Origin: DATKBT01 sp035546295 | GTDB lineage: Bacteria > Acidobacteriota > Thermoanaerobaculia > Multivoradales > Multivoraceae | Assembly: GCA_035546295.1 (NCBI GenBank) | Contig: DATKBT010000187.1 | Coordinates: forward strand, 1 to 52,769 | Length of the DNA: 52,769 bases | Reading direction: 5' to 3' | Notes under the pieces: generated by a model | Told to the model about the DNA's origin: nothing | What the model saw: the letters and a program-made list of their open reading frames with translations, nothing else | Databases searched by the model: none | Shown here: positions 45,100-52,769 of the stretch, piece by piece | Numbering within the stretch: the first letter of the stretch is position 1 | How the letters are laid out: each line of letters opens with the position of its first letter | Position numbers and translations under genes: made by a program

Positions 45100-48000
45100 A
45101 TGGACATTCGATCCACTCTCGAACAGACCGGGCTGTTCAGCGACCTCGACGACGAGGCTTTCGCCCGGCTGGTCGACCGCGTGGAGGCGGTGCGCTTCGC
45201 TCCCGGCGACTACCTGGTCCACCAGGGAGACGTCGGTGACGCCCTCCACGTGATCTGCGAAGGTGAGTTCCAGATCATCCGCGAGAGCGACGATGGCGAC
45301 GTCGTCCTGGCGCGGGTCGGGGCCGGGTCGTTCGTCGGCGAGCAGGCGCTGCTGCCGGGAGGGACGGGCCGTCGCAACGCCAGCGCGCGGGCGGCGACCC
45401 CGGCCACCGCGCTGCGGGTGGGGCGCGAGCTCTTCCAGGAGGCGCTGGCCGCGAACCATCCGCTGAAGGAGCACCTGCGACAGGTGGGCGAGCAGCAGCA
45501 GCGCCACAACCTCCTCGCGCAGACGCAGCTGTTCCGGTCGCTTCCGCCCGACAGCGACCTCGGCCGCCACGGCGAGGAGCTTCGTTTCGATGCCGGCGAG
45601 ACCATCCTGCGCGAGGGCGACGTCGCGGACCGCGTCTACCTGCTGCTCTCGGGCTCGGCCTCGGTGTTCCGGACCGTGGACGGCGAGCAGAGCCTGGTCG
45701 CAAAGGTGCAGGCTGGCCAGTGCGTCGGCGAGCTGGGTTTGGTGAGCCGCGAACCCCGGGCCGCCACCGTCGTCGCCGACGAGCCGGTGCTCGCCTTCTC
45801 CATCGACGGCGCCCACTTCGTCGCGCTGCACGAGAGCTCCCCCGAGCTGCGCGAGTACGTCTCGACCCTGGAAGGGGTCTACCGGCTGCCGCGTCGGGGA
45901 CTGGTCACGCAGCACAGCGGGCGCTTCCAGGACCAAGAGTGCCTGACGACGATCTATCACCTCGACGACGGCCGCCGTCTGGTGGTGGCCCGCACGGTCG
46001 GCAGCCAGGTCACGAACTTGCAGCAGACCGGCGCCGAGGCGGCCAAGGTCGCGACATTCGGTGGTGACGGAGTGGAGCGCGAGCTCCGCCTCTCCCCCTC
46101 CGGCACCCTCATCGGCCTGACCTCCGTCGGCTCCTGGGACGGGCTTCCCGAGGCCATGCAGCTCGCTCTGGACGGCGCGCGGCTGACCGACGATCAGCTG
46201 CAACGCTTCCGCGACGGGGGCAACCTCGAGGCCGAGGTCGAAGAGCCCGACAGCCGCATGATCTGCATGTGCATGCAGGTCCAGCACCGAACGCTCCTCG
46301 ACGCCATCGCGGGTGGCTGCGACAACCTCGAGGGGGTCCAACAGCGGACCCGCTGCGGCACGGTGTGCGGAGCCTGCGTCCCGTGGGTGCTGGAGATGCT
46401 CGGCGGCCGCGGGTTCACCCCCGCCGAGGTGGTGGAGGAGATCGAGGTCGCGTCGGACATCCGCAGCTTTCGTCTGCGTCCCCGCAGCGGCGAAGTGCTC
46501 CCCCACCAGCCCGGCCAGCACGTGGTGGTGAAGGCCGACATCGACGGCGATCCCGTGCAGCGGGCCTACACCCTCACCTCGCGCAGCGGCATCGACGACT
46601 TCTACGAGGTCACGGTGAAGCGAGAGCCCAAGGGGGTCTTCTCGCGTTGGCTCTTCGATCGTCGCGAGCCCGACGCCACGATCTACGTGTCGGATCCGCG
46701 TGGCGAGATGTACTGGCATCCGAGCGGCGGTCACGTGGTCGGCCTGGTCGGAGGCATCGGGGTGACCATGGGCTTGGCGATCTGGCGCGCGGCGCAGTGC
46801 CAGGAGTGCGCAGACACGGTGCACATCGACTACTCGGTCTCCCATCCCCACCAGTTCGCCTACGCCGACGAGCTTCGCGAGCGAGCCGGCGACCGATTCT
46901 CGGTCAACCTGAGGGTCACCAAGGACCAGGGCCGGCTCGGCGCCGACGAGCTGGCCGAGCTGGTGCGGCAGCGACCCGGCGCCGACTTCTTTCTCTGTGG
47001 GCCGGATTCCTACCTCGACGCGACCTCGGACCTCCTGCGCGCCGCAGGCGTGGCCGAACAGCGCATCCACGTGGAGCACTTCACCCACGCCGGGGGCCCC
47101 ATCGCTGCGGCCGAGGAGGAGGAGCCGGTCGATCTCCCGGGGCCCTCGGCCGACTTCCTCTACGACCGGTCCGAGCAGCCGCACGAGCGACGCACGGACC
47201 GCCTGAGGGCCGCGGTCGCCAAGGCGGTGTGGCGCGTGGAGAGCGCCCTGGTCGACGACTGGCAGCTGTTCGGGCGCTCGGTCAACCCGATCTGCTACCT
47301 CGGACACAGGCTGCAGGCGATCGCCGGCATCGACCCCAAGCTGCCCTACGACCCCCTCGCCGGCATCGGTCTGCTCACCCGCGGCATCATGGCCCAGTCC
47401 CGGGACGTGTTCGCGCGGCTGGATCGCCGCTACGGACCGAACTGGGAGCGGGCGCGTCGGGCGCGCGCCGAGGGCCGGCCGCTCCACCCGCACACCCCTG
47501 ATGGCGACACCATCACCTGCTCGCCGCCGAGCGTCAAGCTGCTGGGCTTCGGCGGCGAGCACGCGGTCGAGACCGGGTACCAGAGCGGGTTCCGCCTGCT
47601 GATGCCCTTCTACGTGGTCCGCGGGCGCCAGGCGCTGAGGACGTTCCTCTCGGCGCCCACCTCCGAGATCGACCGCGGGCCCCTGCCCTTCCACTACCAC
47701 CTGCAGGCCTTCGGAGACTGGGGTTGCCCTCACAGCGAGGGCCGCCGCGCCGGCGGCTTGCTGTTCGGCCCCATGCACGAGAACCTCAACTGGAAGGAGG
47801 ATCGCGAGCGCTCGGTGCGCGTCTTCTCGCCGCGTGCCGTCGAGACGCTGCTCCCCAACCTCGACGACGCGGTCCGCAAGGTGTGCGCGCAGCTGCTCGC
47901 CTCCTTCGACGGCAAGACCGCGTCCCGCGAGGTCGACCTCGGGGCGCTCCTCAACCACGTCGCCGACGCCGTCTTCGTACGCGCCACGCTGGGCGACCTC

Positions 48001-48966
48001 GACCTCGCGGAGTTCGGTCGCATCGGTCGGGTCGCCCGCGCCGCCCAGGGCGTCACGGCGAGCCACGCCAACCGCTTCATGCTGGGCTTTCCCTGGAACC
48101 GGCGGGCGCTCGACGACGGCAACGCCGAGATGCGCGAGCTACTGGCTCAGCTGGCGGAGGAGATCCGTGAGCGCGAGCGCAGCGGCCTCCTGTCCCCGGG
48201 CCAGCGCCGGCTGCCGCTGGTGCAGCTGCTGCTGGCCGAGAACGACGGTGCTCCCTTCGGGCTGGGGCGCCTCAACGCGCTGGTCCACCCCAGCATCAGC
48301 GCCCACGAGACCACCAAGTCGTTCCTCTCTTGGTCGTTCTACGAGCTGCTGGCGAACCCCGATCTGGCGCCCGCCGTGCTCGAGGAGATCGCGGACTATC
48401 GCGCCACCCACGGCTGCAGGCTCGCGGCGCCGAGCGACTACAACCTGCGCCCCCACACCCTCGCCCATCTCATGGAGACGGCTCGCCTGCACGTCCCCGC
48501 GGCCGCGATCTTCCGCTGGTCGAGCGCAGCCGGCGTGGTGCCACCCGATCCCGACACCGGCATCGGCGGCTTCAGCTACCCTGCGAACGCACTCATCCTG
48601 TGCTCGCCCGGGGGCGCCAACACCAACCCGCAGGTGCACGATGCAGCGACGGAGTTCCGGCCCGCTCGGTTCTTCGACGGCGTCTCGGAGAAGCAGCCGG
48701 TGCGGGAGCAGGGACGCCGGGTCTGGAAGAACGCCCAGGAGATGGAGCTCCAGTTCAGCCTCGTGCCCTTCGGCGCCGGCGTCGGCCAGTGCGTCGGGCG
48801 CCACTACAACCTCCTCGAGAACTTCGCCATCCTCGACACCCTGATGTCCCACTTCACCTTCGAGCTCGTCGATCCCGGCGAGGTCGAGTCGCAGGAGCTG
48901 CTGGTCTGGATGCCCGCCCCCGGCAGCATGATGGCGCGCATGCGGCCGCGCGGAGGTGCGAGGTGA
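45100..48966 (+). CDS. cNMP-binding (x2)-BFD [2Fe-2S]-ferredoxin reductase-cytochrome P450 fusion
   Basis: The 1288-aa protein appears to be a self-sufficient P450 with built-in sensing. Residues 1-130 and 140-260 are cyclic-nucleotide-binding domains; the second has the canonical phosphate cassette (GELGLVSREPRAATVVAD). BFD-like cluster: CMC at 389/391 and CGAC at 423/426 (spacing CxC-31-CxxC). Residues 435-665 are an FAD/NAD(P)H reductase (RAYTLTSRSG; GGIGVTMGLA; FFLCGPDSYLDA). Residues 690-1288 are the P450: I-helix SAHETTKSF (1068-1072), ExxR at 1126-1129 (METARL), heme loop FGAGVGQCVGR with Cys1231. The I-helix Gly before the acid-Thr pair is His. GAGGG lies six bases before ATG 45100. 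The TGA overlaps the GTG of the next gene. Confidence 0.93.
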   Translation: MDIRSTLEQTGLFSDLDDEAFARLVDRVEAVRFAPGDYLVHQGDVGDALHVICEGEFQIIRESDDGDVVLARVGAGSFVGEQALLPGGTGRRNASARAATPATALRVGRELFQEALAANHPLKEHLRQVGEQQQRHNLLAQTQLFRSLPPDSDLGRHGEELRFDAGETILREGDVADRVYLLLSGSASVFRTVDGEQSLVAKVQAGQCVGELGLVSREPRAATVVADEPVLAFSIDGAHFVALHESSPELREYVSTLEGVYRLPRRGLVTQHSGRFQDQECLTTIYHLDDGRRLVVARTVGSQVTNLQQTGAEAAKVATFGGDGVERELRLSPSGTLIGLTSVGSWDGLPEAMQLALDGARLTDDQLQRFRDGGNLEAEVEEPDSRMICMCMQVQHRTLLDAIAGGCDNLEGVQQRTRCGTVCGACVPWVLEMLGGRGFTPAEVVEEIEVASDIRSFRLRPRSGEVLPHQPGQHVVVKADIDGDPVQRAYTLTSRSGIDDFYEVTVKREPKGVFSRWLFDRREPDATIYVSDPRGEMYWHPSGGHVVGLVGGIGVTMGLAIWRAAQCQECADTVHIDYSVSHPHQFAYADELRERAGDRFSVNLRVTKDQGRLGADELAELVRQRPGADFFLCGPDSYLDATSDLLRAAGVAEQRIHVEHFTHAGGPIAAAEEEEPVDLPGPSADFLYDRSEQPHERRTDRLRAAVAKAVWRVESALVDDWQLFGRSVNPICYLGHRLQAIAGIDPKLPYDPLAGIGLLTRGIMAQSRDVFARLDRRYGPNWERARRARAEGRPLHPHTPDGDTITCSPPSVKLLGFGGEHAVETGYQSGFRLLMPFYVVRGRQALRTFLSAPTSEIDRGPLPFHYHLQAFGDWGCPHSEGRRAGGLLFGPMHENLNWKEDRERSVRVFSPRAVETLLPNLDDAVRKVCAQLLASFDGKTASREVDLGALLNHVADAVFVRATLGDLDLAEFGRIGRVARAAQGVTASHANRFMLGFPWNRRALDDGNAEMRELLAQLAEEIRERERSGLLSPGQRRLPLVQLLLAENDGAPFGLGRLNALVHPSISAHETTKSFLSWSFYELLANPDLAPAVLEEIADYRATHGCRLAAPSDYNLRPHTLAHLMETARLHVPAAAIFRWSSAAGVVPPDPDTGIGGFSYPANALILCSPGGANTNPQVHDAATEFRPARFFDGVSEKQPVREQGRRVWKNAQEMELQFSLVPFGAGVGQCVGRHYNLLENFAILDTLMSHFTFELVDPGEVESQELLVWMPAPGSMMARMRPRGGAR

Positions 48967-50408
48967 GTGGCCTGGAGCGGTGGCGCAACTTCGAGGGCAA
49001 CCTCTCGTGCCTGGCGGACATCCGCCGGGCCGACTCGGTGGCGGAGCTGCAGGCCATCGTCGCCGAGGCCCGGCGCGACGGCAGGACGATCCGGGTCTCG
49101 AGCGGCGGCCGGCGGAGCCGCCGCAGCACGAGCTATTCCCTGAGCCCGGTCGTCGTCAACGAAGGCGAGATCATCGTCTACACGCCCGGCCTCGACCGCG
49201 CCATCGTCCACGACGACGGCAGCCGTCGGATCACCGCGCAGGCGGGCATGCCGATCGGCGAGCTGAGCCGCCTGGCAGCCGCCCACGGGCTCGGATTCGA
49301 GACCATGCCGGTTCCCGGAGCCATCCAGGTGGGGGGAGCCGTGGCGCTGGCGAACCACGGTGTGACCAACGCCGGCGGGACGCTCTCGGACCTCGTGGTG
49401 GGCCTGAAGCTGCTCCTCGCCGACGGCACCGTGAAGGAGATCACCGAGGCGGAGCCGGAGCTGCTGCGAGCGGCGCGCGTCAACCTCGGCGTCCTCGGAA
49501 TCGTCCTGGAGGTGACCTTCCAGTGCGTACCGCGTTTCAAGCTGGCGGCCGTCGACTCCAAGGTCTCGTGGCGCGAGACGGTCGACAACATCGAGGAGGT
49601 CGTCGCCGCCTACGACTACCTGGACCTGGTGTGGTTTCCGTTCACCGACACGGTCTGGCTCAAGGGCTGGCGCAAGGTCCCCGACGACACGCCGCTCAAG
49701 CGGGCGCCCGGCGTCCTCTACCGGACCCAGGACTGGCTCGCGTCGAAGGCCTCGGCGGCCGCGCTCGCGACCATGCTGCACTTCGAGCGCAGCACGCCGC
49801 TCGTGCTCAAAGGCCTCTCGCTCGCTGTCCTCCAGGTCGAGAGGGTCGCCTGGGCCGAGGACATCTTCCACTACATGATCAACTTCCCCAGCCGGATGTT
49901 CGACCTGAGCTATAGCTTCGATGTCGGCGAGGGCTTCGAGACCTTCAAGCGTTGCTGCCACCACATGCAGGAAACCCTGGAGCGCTACGCCAAGCCCAAG
50001 CGAAAGCCGACCTCTCCCCTGCCCTGGCACTACGAGAAGGGTGGCCGTTTCCCCCAGAGGTTCGCCTCCCACATCCGCTTCGTGCGGACCAGCGACGCCT
50101 ACCTGGCGCCGCCGAACGGCAACCGGTTCACCGCCTACATCGAGGCGCTGAGCCACAAGGACGCCGACTGCGCCGACTACTTCGCCGCGCTCGAGAGGTT
50201 CTGGGCGACCCTCGGCGCCAAGCCACACTGGGGAAAGACCTTCGACACGACGCTCGACTTCGAGCAGGTGTTCGGTGACGACTGGAGGCGGTTCAACGCG
50301 ATCCGCAGAGAGCTCGACCCGAACGGCATGTTCCTCAACCACTTCATGCGTCACGTCTTCAAGGAGGGCGATGACGGAGGCGAGCAGAATCCGTCGGTCT
50401 CAGCGTGA
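48963..50408 (+). CDS. VAO-type FAD oxidoreductase, aldonolactone-oxidase-like
   Basis: The 481-aa protein has an N-terminal FAD_binding_4 domain (VAELQAIVAEARRDGRTIRV; GAIQVGGAVALANHG; GVLGIVLEVTF) and an ALO-type C-terminal domain with HWxK as PHWGKTFD and a closing NAIRRELDPNGMFLNHFMRH, as in gulonolactone and arabinonolactone oxidases. The GGHS site that carries covalent FAD in many relatives reads GGRRS, so FAD is probably bound non-covalently. GTG 48963 shares GTGA with the stop of the P450 fusion, so the two are translationally coupled and probably act on one substrate. The true substrate may be an alcohol or lactone in the product rather than a sugar. Confidence 0.9.
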   Translation: MSGLERWRNFEGNLSCLADIRRADSVAELQAIVAEARRDGRTIRVSSGGRRSRRSTSYSLSPVVVNEGEIIVYTPGLDRAIVHDDGSRRITAQAGMPIGELSRLAAAHGLGFETMPVPGAIQVGGAVALANHGVTNAGGTLSDLVVGLKLLLADGTVKEITEAEPELLRAARVNLGVLGIVLEVTFQCVPRFKLAAVDSKVSWRETVDNIEEVVAAYDYLDLVWFPFTDTVWLKGWRKVPDDTPLKRAPGVLYRTQDWLASKASAAALATMLHFERSTPLVLKGLSLAVLQVERVAWAEDIFHYMINFPSRMFDLSYSFDVGEGFETFKRCCHHMQETLERYAKPKRKPTSPLPWHYEKGGRFPQRFASHIRFVRTSDAYLAPPNGNRFTAYIEALSHKDADCADYFAALERFWATLGAKPHWGKTFDTTLDFEQVFGDDWRRFNAIRRELDPNGMFLNHFMRHVFKEGDDGGEQNPSVSA

Positions 50409-50421
50409 AAGGAGTTCGGTC

Positions 50422-50844
50422 GTGCAGCGAACAGCTCGCTACTTCCACAGCATCCTGATCTCTCGGGCCGTCTGGAACTTCTACGTTTCATCAGCTGTGG
50501 TCGTTGGTCTGCTCTGGCCCGCCTCGCTCGAGTGGATGGGTCTCCGTGTGCCGTCGCCGGCGATGTGGTTCCTGGTTGTCGGCGGCTTCATCTTCGTCTC
50601 CGGGGTGCTGAACGTGCTGGCCAGCCGGCATCGGGTCGACTACCGCCCGGTCCTGTACAACGACATCGCCTGCCGGGGCTGGTACATCCTGGTCTACGCC
50701 CTGTTCCACGCGCTGGGGCACGGACACTGGTTCCTGTTGATGATCGCCGCTGGCGACCTGTTGATGATCGGTCTGGGGCTCGACTTCCTTCGCCACTACC
50801 CGAAGCTCGCCGCTGCGGGGTCGCCGGGCGCCGGACGAGCCTGA
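50422..50844 (+). CDS. Small integral membrane protein
   Basis: From GTG 50422 the protein is 140 aa with about four hydrophobic helices (WNFYVSSAVVVGLLWP; MWFLVVGGFIFVSGVLNVLA; GWYILVYALFHALG; WFLLMIAAGDLLMIGLGLDF). AAAGGAG at 50408-50414, starting on the last base of the previous stop, gives a 7-nt spacing and fixes this start over longer upstream readings. It is the third gene of the P450-flavoprotein operon. The helix pattern resembles small DoxX/quinone-linked membrane proteins, but I recognise no motif. It could anchor the oxidases or pass electrons at the membrane. Confidence 0.75.
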   Translation: MQRTARYFHSILISRAVWNFYVSSAVVVGLLWPASLEWMGLRVPSPAMWFLVVGGFIFVSGVLNVLASRHRVDYRPVLYNDIACRGWYILVYALFHALGHGHWFLLMIAAGDLLMIGLGLDFLRHYPKLAAAGSPGAGRA

Positions 50845-51164
50845 GGTTCGAGGGCGAGCGAGCCGCGAACGCCGGTCGCCTCCCGAGCTCGGGCGACGCG
50901 ACGGCTCCCTTGCCCACGGAATCGACGGCGGGACCGAGGCGCCCGGCGACTGCTCAGTCCGCAGCGGCGCGCGGCTGACCTTCGGTCGCCCAAGTTCGTC
51001 GACGACCCGGACTCCGGACGGGGCCCTCCGGCCACCTGCCCGACGACGCGAAGCAGAGGCGGAGCACGGGCTGCTGCCGGTTCAGCTCTCGCGCGTGCAG
51101 GTTCGGACCGGCGAGCGCCGCAGGCGACTCTTCACGAGGACGGTCTCGCCTCTTACTGGCCCCG
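50845..51164. other. Gene-free gap between P450 operon and orphan antitoxin
   Basis: I see no convincing gene on either strand in this 320-bp stretch. I looked specifically for a YoeB- or RelE-like toxin downstream of the minus-strand antitoxin and found none; all three minus-strand frames are short or Arg/Pro/Ser-rich. A 12-bp palindrome CCCGAGCTCGGG lies at 50882-50893. Confidence 0.55.
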
Positions 51165-51407
51165 CTACCAGTCGAGGTGCTCGACGCAGTCCTCGAGTCG
51201 GGCCGCCATCCCCTTGCGAATGGACTCACCCATGCCCGGGATCGAGAGCAGGTAGACGGTTTCCTGGAGTGCGCGCCAGTCGTCCTCGGAGACCAGAACT
51301 GCGTTGGCTCGCTTTCCGGTGATCTGGACCGGCTCGCTTTCCACGGCGATCTCATCGAGCAGGCGGTACAGGCGCTGGCGGGCCTCGGTGGCCGTCACGG
51401 TCTTCAC
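51165..51407 (-). CDS. Orphan Phd/YefM-type antitoxin
   Basis: The 80-aa protein has the full Phd/YefM pattern: MKTVTATEARQRLYRLLDEI, EPVQITGKRANAVLVSEDDW and ALQETVYLLSIPGMGESI. Family members bind DNA with the N-terminal half and neutralise a YoeB/RelE-type toxin with the tail. Here no toxin gene follows, so it is solitary. Its promoter region is unusually clear: TTGACA (51436-51441) and TACGAT (51414-51419) with an 18-bp palindrome between them. Transcription would start at or next to the ATG, giving a leaderless message. It may repress itself or cross-talk with other modules. Confidence 0.88.
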   Translation of the reverse strand: MKTVTATEARQRLYRLLDEIAVESEPVQITGKRANAVLVSEDDWRALQETVYLLSIPGMGESIRKGMAARLEDCVEHLDW

Positions 51408-51413
51408 GAGGGA

Positions 51414-51441
51414 ATCGTACGGAATTCCGTACGCTTGTCAA
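51414..51441 (-). promoter_or_regulatory. Antitoxin promoter with 18-bp palindromic operator in the spacer
   Basis: On the minus strand a consensus -35 TTGACA (51436-51441) is separated by 16 bp from TACGAT (51414-51419). The perfect palindrome CGTACGGAATTCCGTACG (51416-51433) fills the spacer and overlaps the -10 box. A repressor bound there would block polymerase. The start codon at 51407 is about 7 bp from the -10 box, so the transcript is expected to be leaderless. Confidence 0.75.
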
Positions 51442-51668
51442 GGCTGAGATCGTCGGCGCGGCCACGCTCCCCTCCGGACCGCGAGCGCCAGGAGACGCGA
51501 TCCCGAGCCAGCGCAGGGTGAGGCAGGGTGAGGGGGTACACGCCGAAGCGGCGCTAGTGGAGTTGTGGTCTGTTCTCGAGACCTCTCGTCTCGAAGCGAC
51601 GCTCTTCAGATCGCAGCTTCCGTTCTGCGCGATCGCGCGAACCCAGGACCCGGAATTCAGGAATCCAG

Positions 51669-52769
51669 ATGGACTCCGTCATGAGAACGAGTCTTCCCGA
51701 GCACTCCCTCGCCCCGCCTCCTCCCGATCCCGCCCGTCCTCGTCCCGGAGGTCCGAGCGCCGTCGTGACGCCGGGCCTGCTGATGACGATCCTGCGGATG
51801 TCGGCCCTCTCGATGGCGGCCCTGCTGACGTCGGCCCTGCTGACGTCGGCAAGCCCCGGCCGAGCGCAGGAGGCCGCGCTCTCCGTCGCTGGCGCCGTGC
51901 GCTACCCCGACGGCAGCCTCCAGACCGGCGCCGCCTTCGGCATCGCCCCGGTCCTGGACAGCGGCCAGACGACCTGCTGGGACGAGTCGGGCGTCGAGCG
52001 GAGCTGCACCGGCACCGGCGAGGACGGCGAGCACCGGGCGGGATTGTCGGAGGTCACGCCACGCTTCGTCGACCACCTCGACGGCACCGTGACCGATCAC
52101 CAGACCGGGCTCGTCTGGATGAAGGACGCCGACTGCGGCTGGGGCACCCGCACCTGGCAGGCCGCGCTCACAACCGCAGCCGACTTCAATCTCGGCTCGA
52201 GCTCCGCCGGCGGGGACTGCGCCGAGTACGACGACGACGCGCCCCCGCACACCGACTGGCGTGTTCCCAGCCTGTCCGAGCTGCGCAGCCTGATCGACTT
52301 CGCTGCCGTCTCCCCCGCCCTCGACCCGCTGCACCCGTTCCTCGACGTCCCCAACACGTCCTACTGGACGTCGACCTCGACGGCGGGGAGCCAGGCGGCC
52401 GCCTGGACCGTCGATCTCGAAGTCGGCCTCGACCTGAGCGCGAACAAGGGCAACCCACGTCGGGTGTGGCTCGTGAGGGGAACGCCGACGGTTCCAGCGG
52501 CTCCGAGCACTCCGAGCACTCCAGTGGCGGCGTTGACGCTCGCCGATGCCGGGCTCCGCTTCGCCGACGACAGCTTGCAGCAGAGTGCGGCCGTCGACCG
52601 GGCGCCACTGCGCGCCACCGGCTGGTCGACCTGCTTCGATGCCAGCGGTCAGGTGCGGACCTGCGCCGGGACGGGCGAGGACGGCGAGCTCCAGAACGGA
52701 GTCGCCCCTCCGACCCCTCGCTTCTCGGACCAGGGTGACGGCACGGTGCTCGACCACCTGACCGGCCTC
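51669..52769 (+). CDS. DUF1566 (Lcl C-terminal)-repeat secreted protein, partial at right edge
   Basis: The frame is open from ATG 51669 to the end of the window (367 codons, 3' end missing). After a Pro-rich start there is a signal-like hydrophobic stretch (TILRMSALSMAALLTSALL, containing a duplicated LLTSA from a 15-bp tandem repeat near 51821-51852) ending near GRAQEA. Two similar modules follow. Module 1: SCTGTGEDGEHRAGLS, DGTVTDHQTGLVWMKDADC, WRVPSLSELRSLIDF. Module 2: TCAGTGEDGELQNGVA, DGTVLDHLTGL, then the edge. This is the DUF1566 fold found in surface-exposed or secreted proteins; the function is unknown. ATG 51681 is an alternative start. Confidence 0.85.
   Translation, partial: MDSVMRTSLPEHSLAPPPPDPARPRPGGPSAVVTPGLLMTILRMSALSMAALLTSALLTSASPGRAQEAALSVAGAVRYPDGSLQTGAAFGIAPVLDSGQTTCWDESGVERSCTGTGEDGEHRAGLSEVTPRFVDHLDGTVTDHQTGLVWMKDADCGWGTRTWQAALTTAADFNLGSSSAGGDCAEYDDDAPPHTDWRVPSLSELRSLIDFAAVSPALDPLHPFLDVPNTSYWTSTSTAGSQAAAWTVDLEVGLDLSANKGNPRRVWLVRGTPTVPAAPSTPSTPVAALTLADAGLRFADDSLQQSAAVDRAPLRATGWSTCFDASGQVRTCAGTGEDGELQNGVAPPTPRFSDQGDGTVLDHLTGL

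Noticed and set aside
45085..48066. 993-aa minus-strand open frame across the P450 fusion
   Set aside because: Mirror of a very GC-rich coding strand; no motif, while the plus strand has cNMP, BFD, FNR and P450 signatures.
45100..48966. Animal-type heme peroxidase/cyclooxygenase as the C-terminal domain
   Set aside because: The ExxR motif and FGAGVGQC heme loop with a cysteine ligand identify P450 instead.
50845..51164. YoeB/RelE toxin partner for the orphan antitoxin
   Set aside because: All minus-strand frames after the antitoxin are short or low-complexity and lack any RelE-like pattern.

Overview
The window is uniformly GC-rich DNA from a Gram-negative bacterium, shown by an RND/TolC tripartite exporter and periplasmic signal peptides. 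A Ser/Thr kinase fused to a PD40/TolB-like propeller, a Topo III-RecQ fusion, an ECF-sigma fragment and DUF1566-type proteins suggest Acidobacteriota (Thermoanaerobaculia-like). That placement is inference from gene style only. No rRNA, tRNA or CRISPR was seen.

Left part (1-13 kb), housekeeping and signalling: an M14-type deacylase with an unusual 5' end; a TPP riboswitch feeding thiC; a membrane PAS-GGDEF-EAL protein; a minus-strand DNA topoisomerase III fused to RecQ helicase; a 166-bp MITE-like inverted-repeat element; and an exported 5'-nucleotidase.

Middle part (13-25 kb), an eroded accessory stretch: a kinase-propeller gene split by a one-base deletion in a T run; an apparently intact RelBE/ParDE-like toxin-antitoxin pair; an intradiol-dioxygenase-like secreted protein; a TAGGGA-rich tandem array; a VapBC-like pair with about five frameshifts and a lost catalytic Asp; a DUF4386 membrane protein overlapping a frameshifted MDR dehydrogenase; YtoQ; a DRE-TIM aldolase convergent with a PaaK-like adenylating enzyme; and a truncated ECF sigma factor.

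Right part (25-51 kb), the most interesting region: an apparently undescribed biosynthesis-plus-export locus. Plus-strand genes encode a membrane-anchored FHA-FHA-periplasmic adaptor fusion, TolC, a 2214-aa iterative PKS/PUFA-synthase-like protein (hotdog-AT-KS-degenerate KS/CLF-KR-DH), a triple-ACP protein with a C-terminal FabL-like SDR, and an RND permease. The synthase genes therefore sit inside the exporter operon. A minus-strand block follows (ABC1/UbiB-like kinase, two small charged proteins, a DUF1702 protein of the type found with enediyne cassettes). Divergent from it is an operon with a 1288-aa self-sufficient P450 (two cyclic-nucleotide-binding domains, BFD-type [2Fe-2S], ferredoxin-reductase module, P450), an aldonolactone-oxidase-like flavoprotein and a small membrane protein. 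My inference is that the locus makes, oxidises and exports a polyketide or specialised lipid, with FHA and cNMP domains as built-in regulation.

Right edge: an orphan Phd/YefM antitoxin under a promoter whose spacer is an 18-bp palindrome, and a DUF1566-repeat secreted protein that runs off the end.
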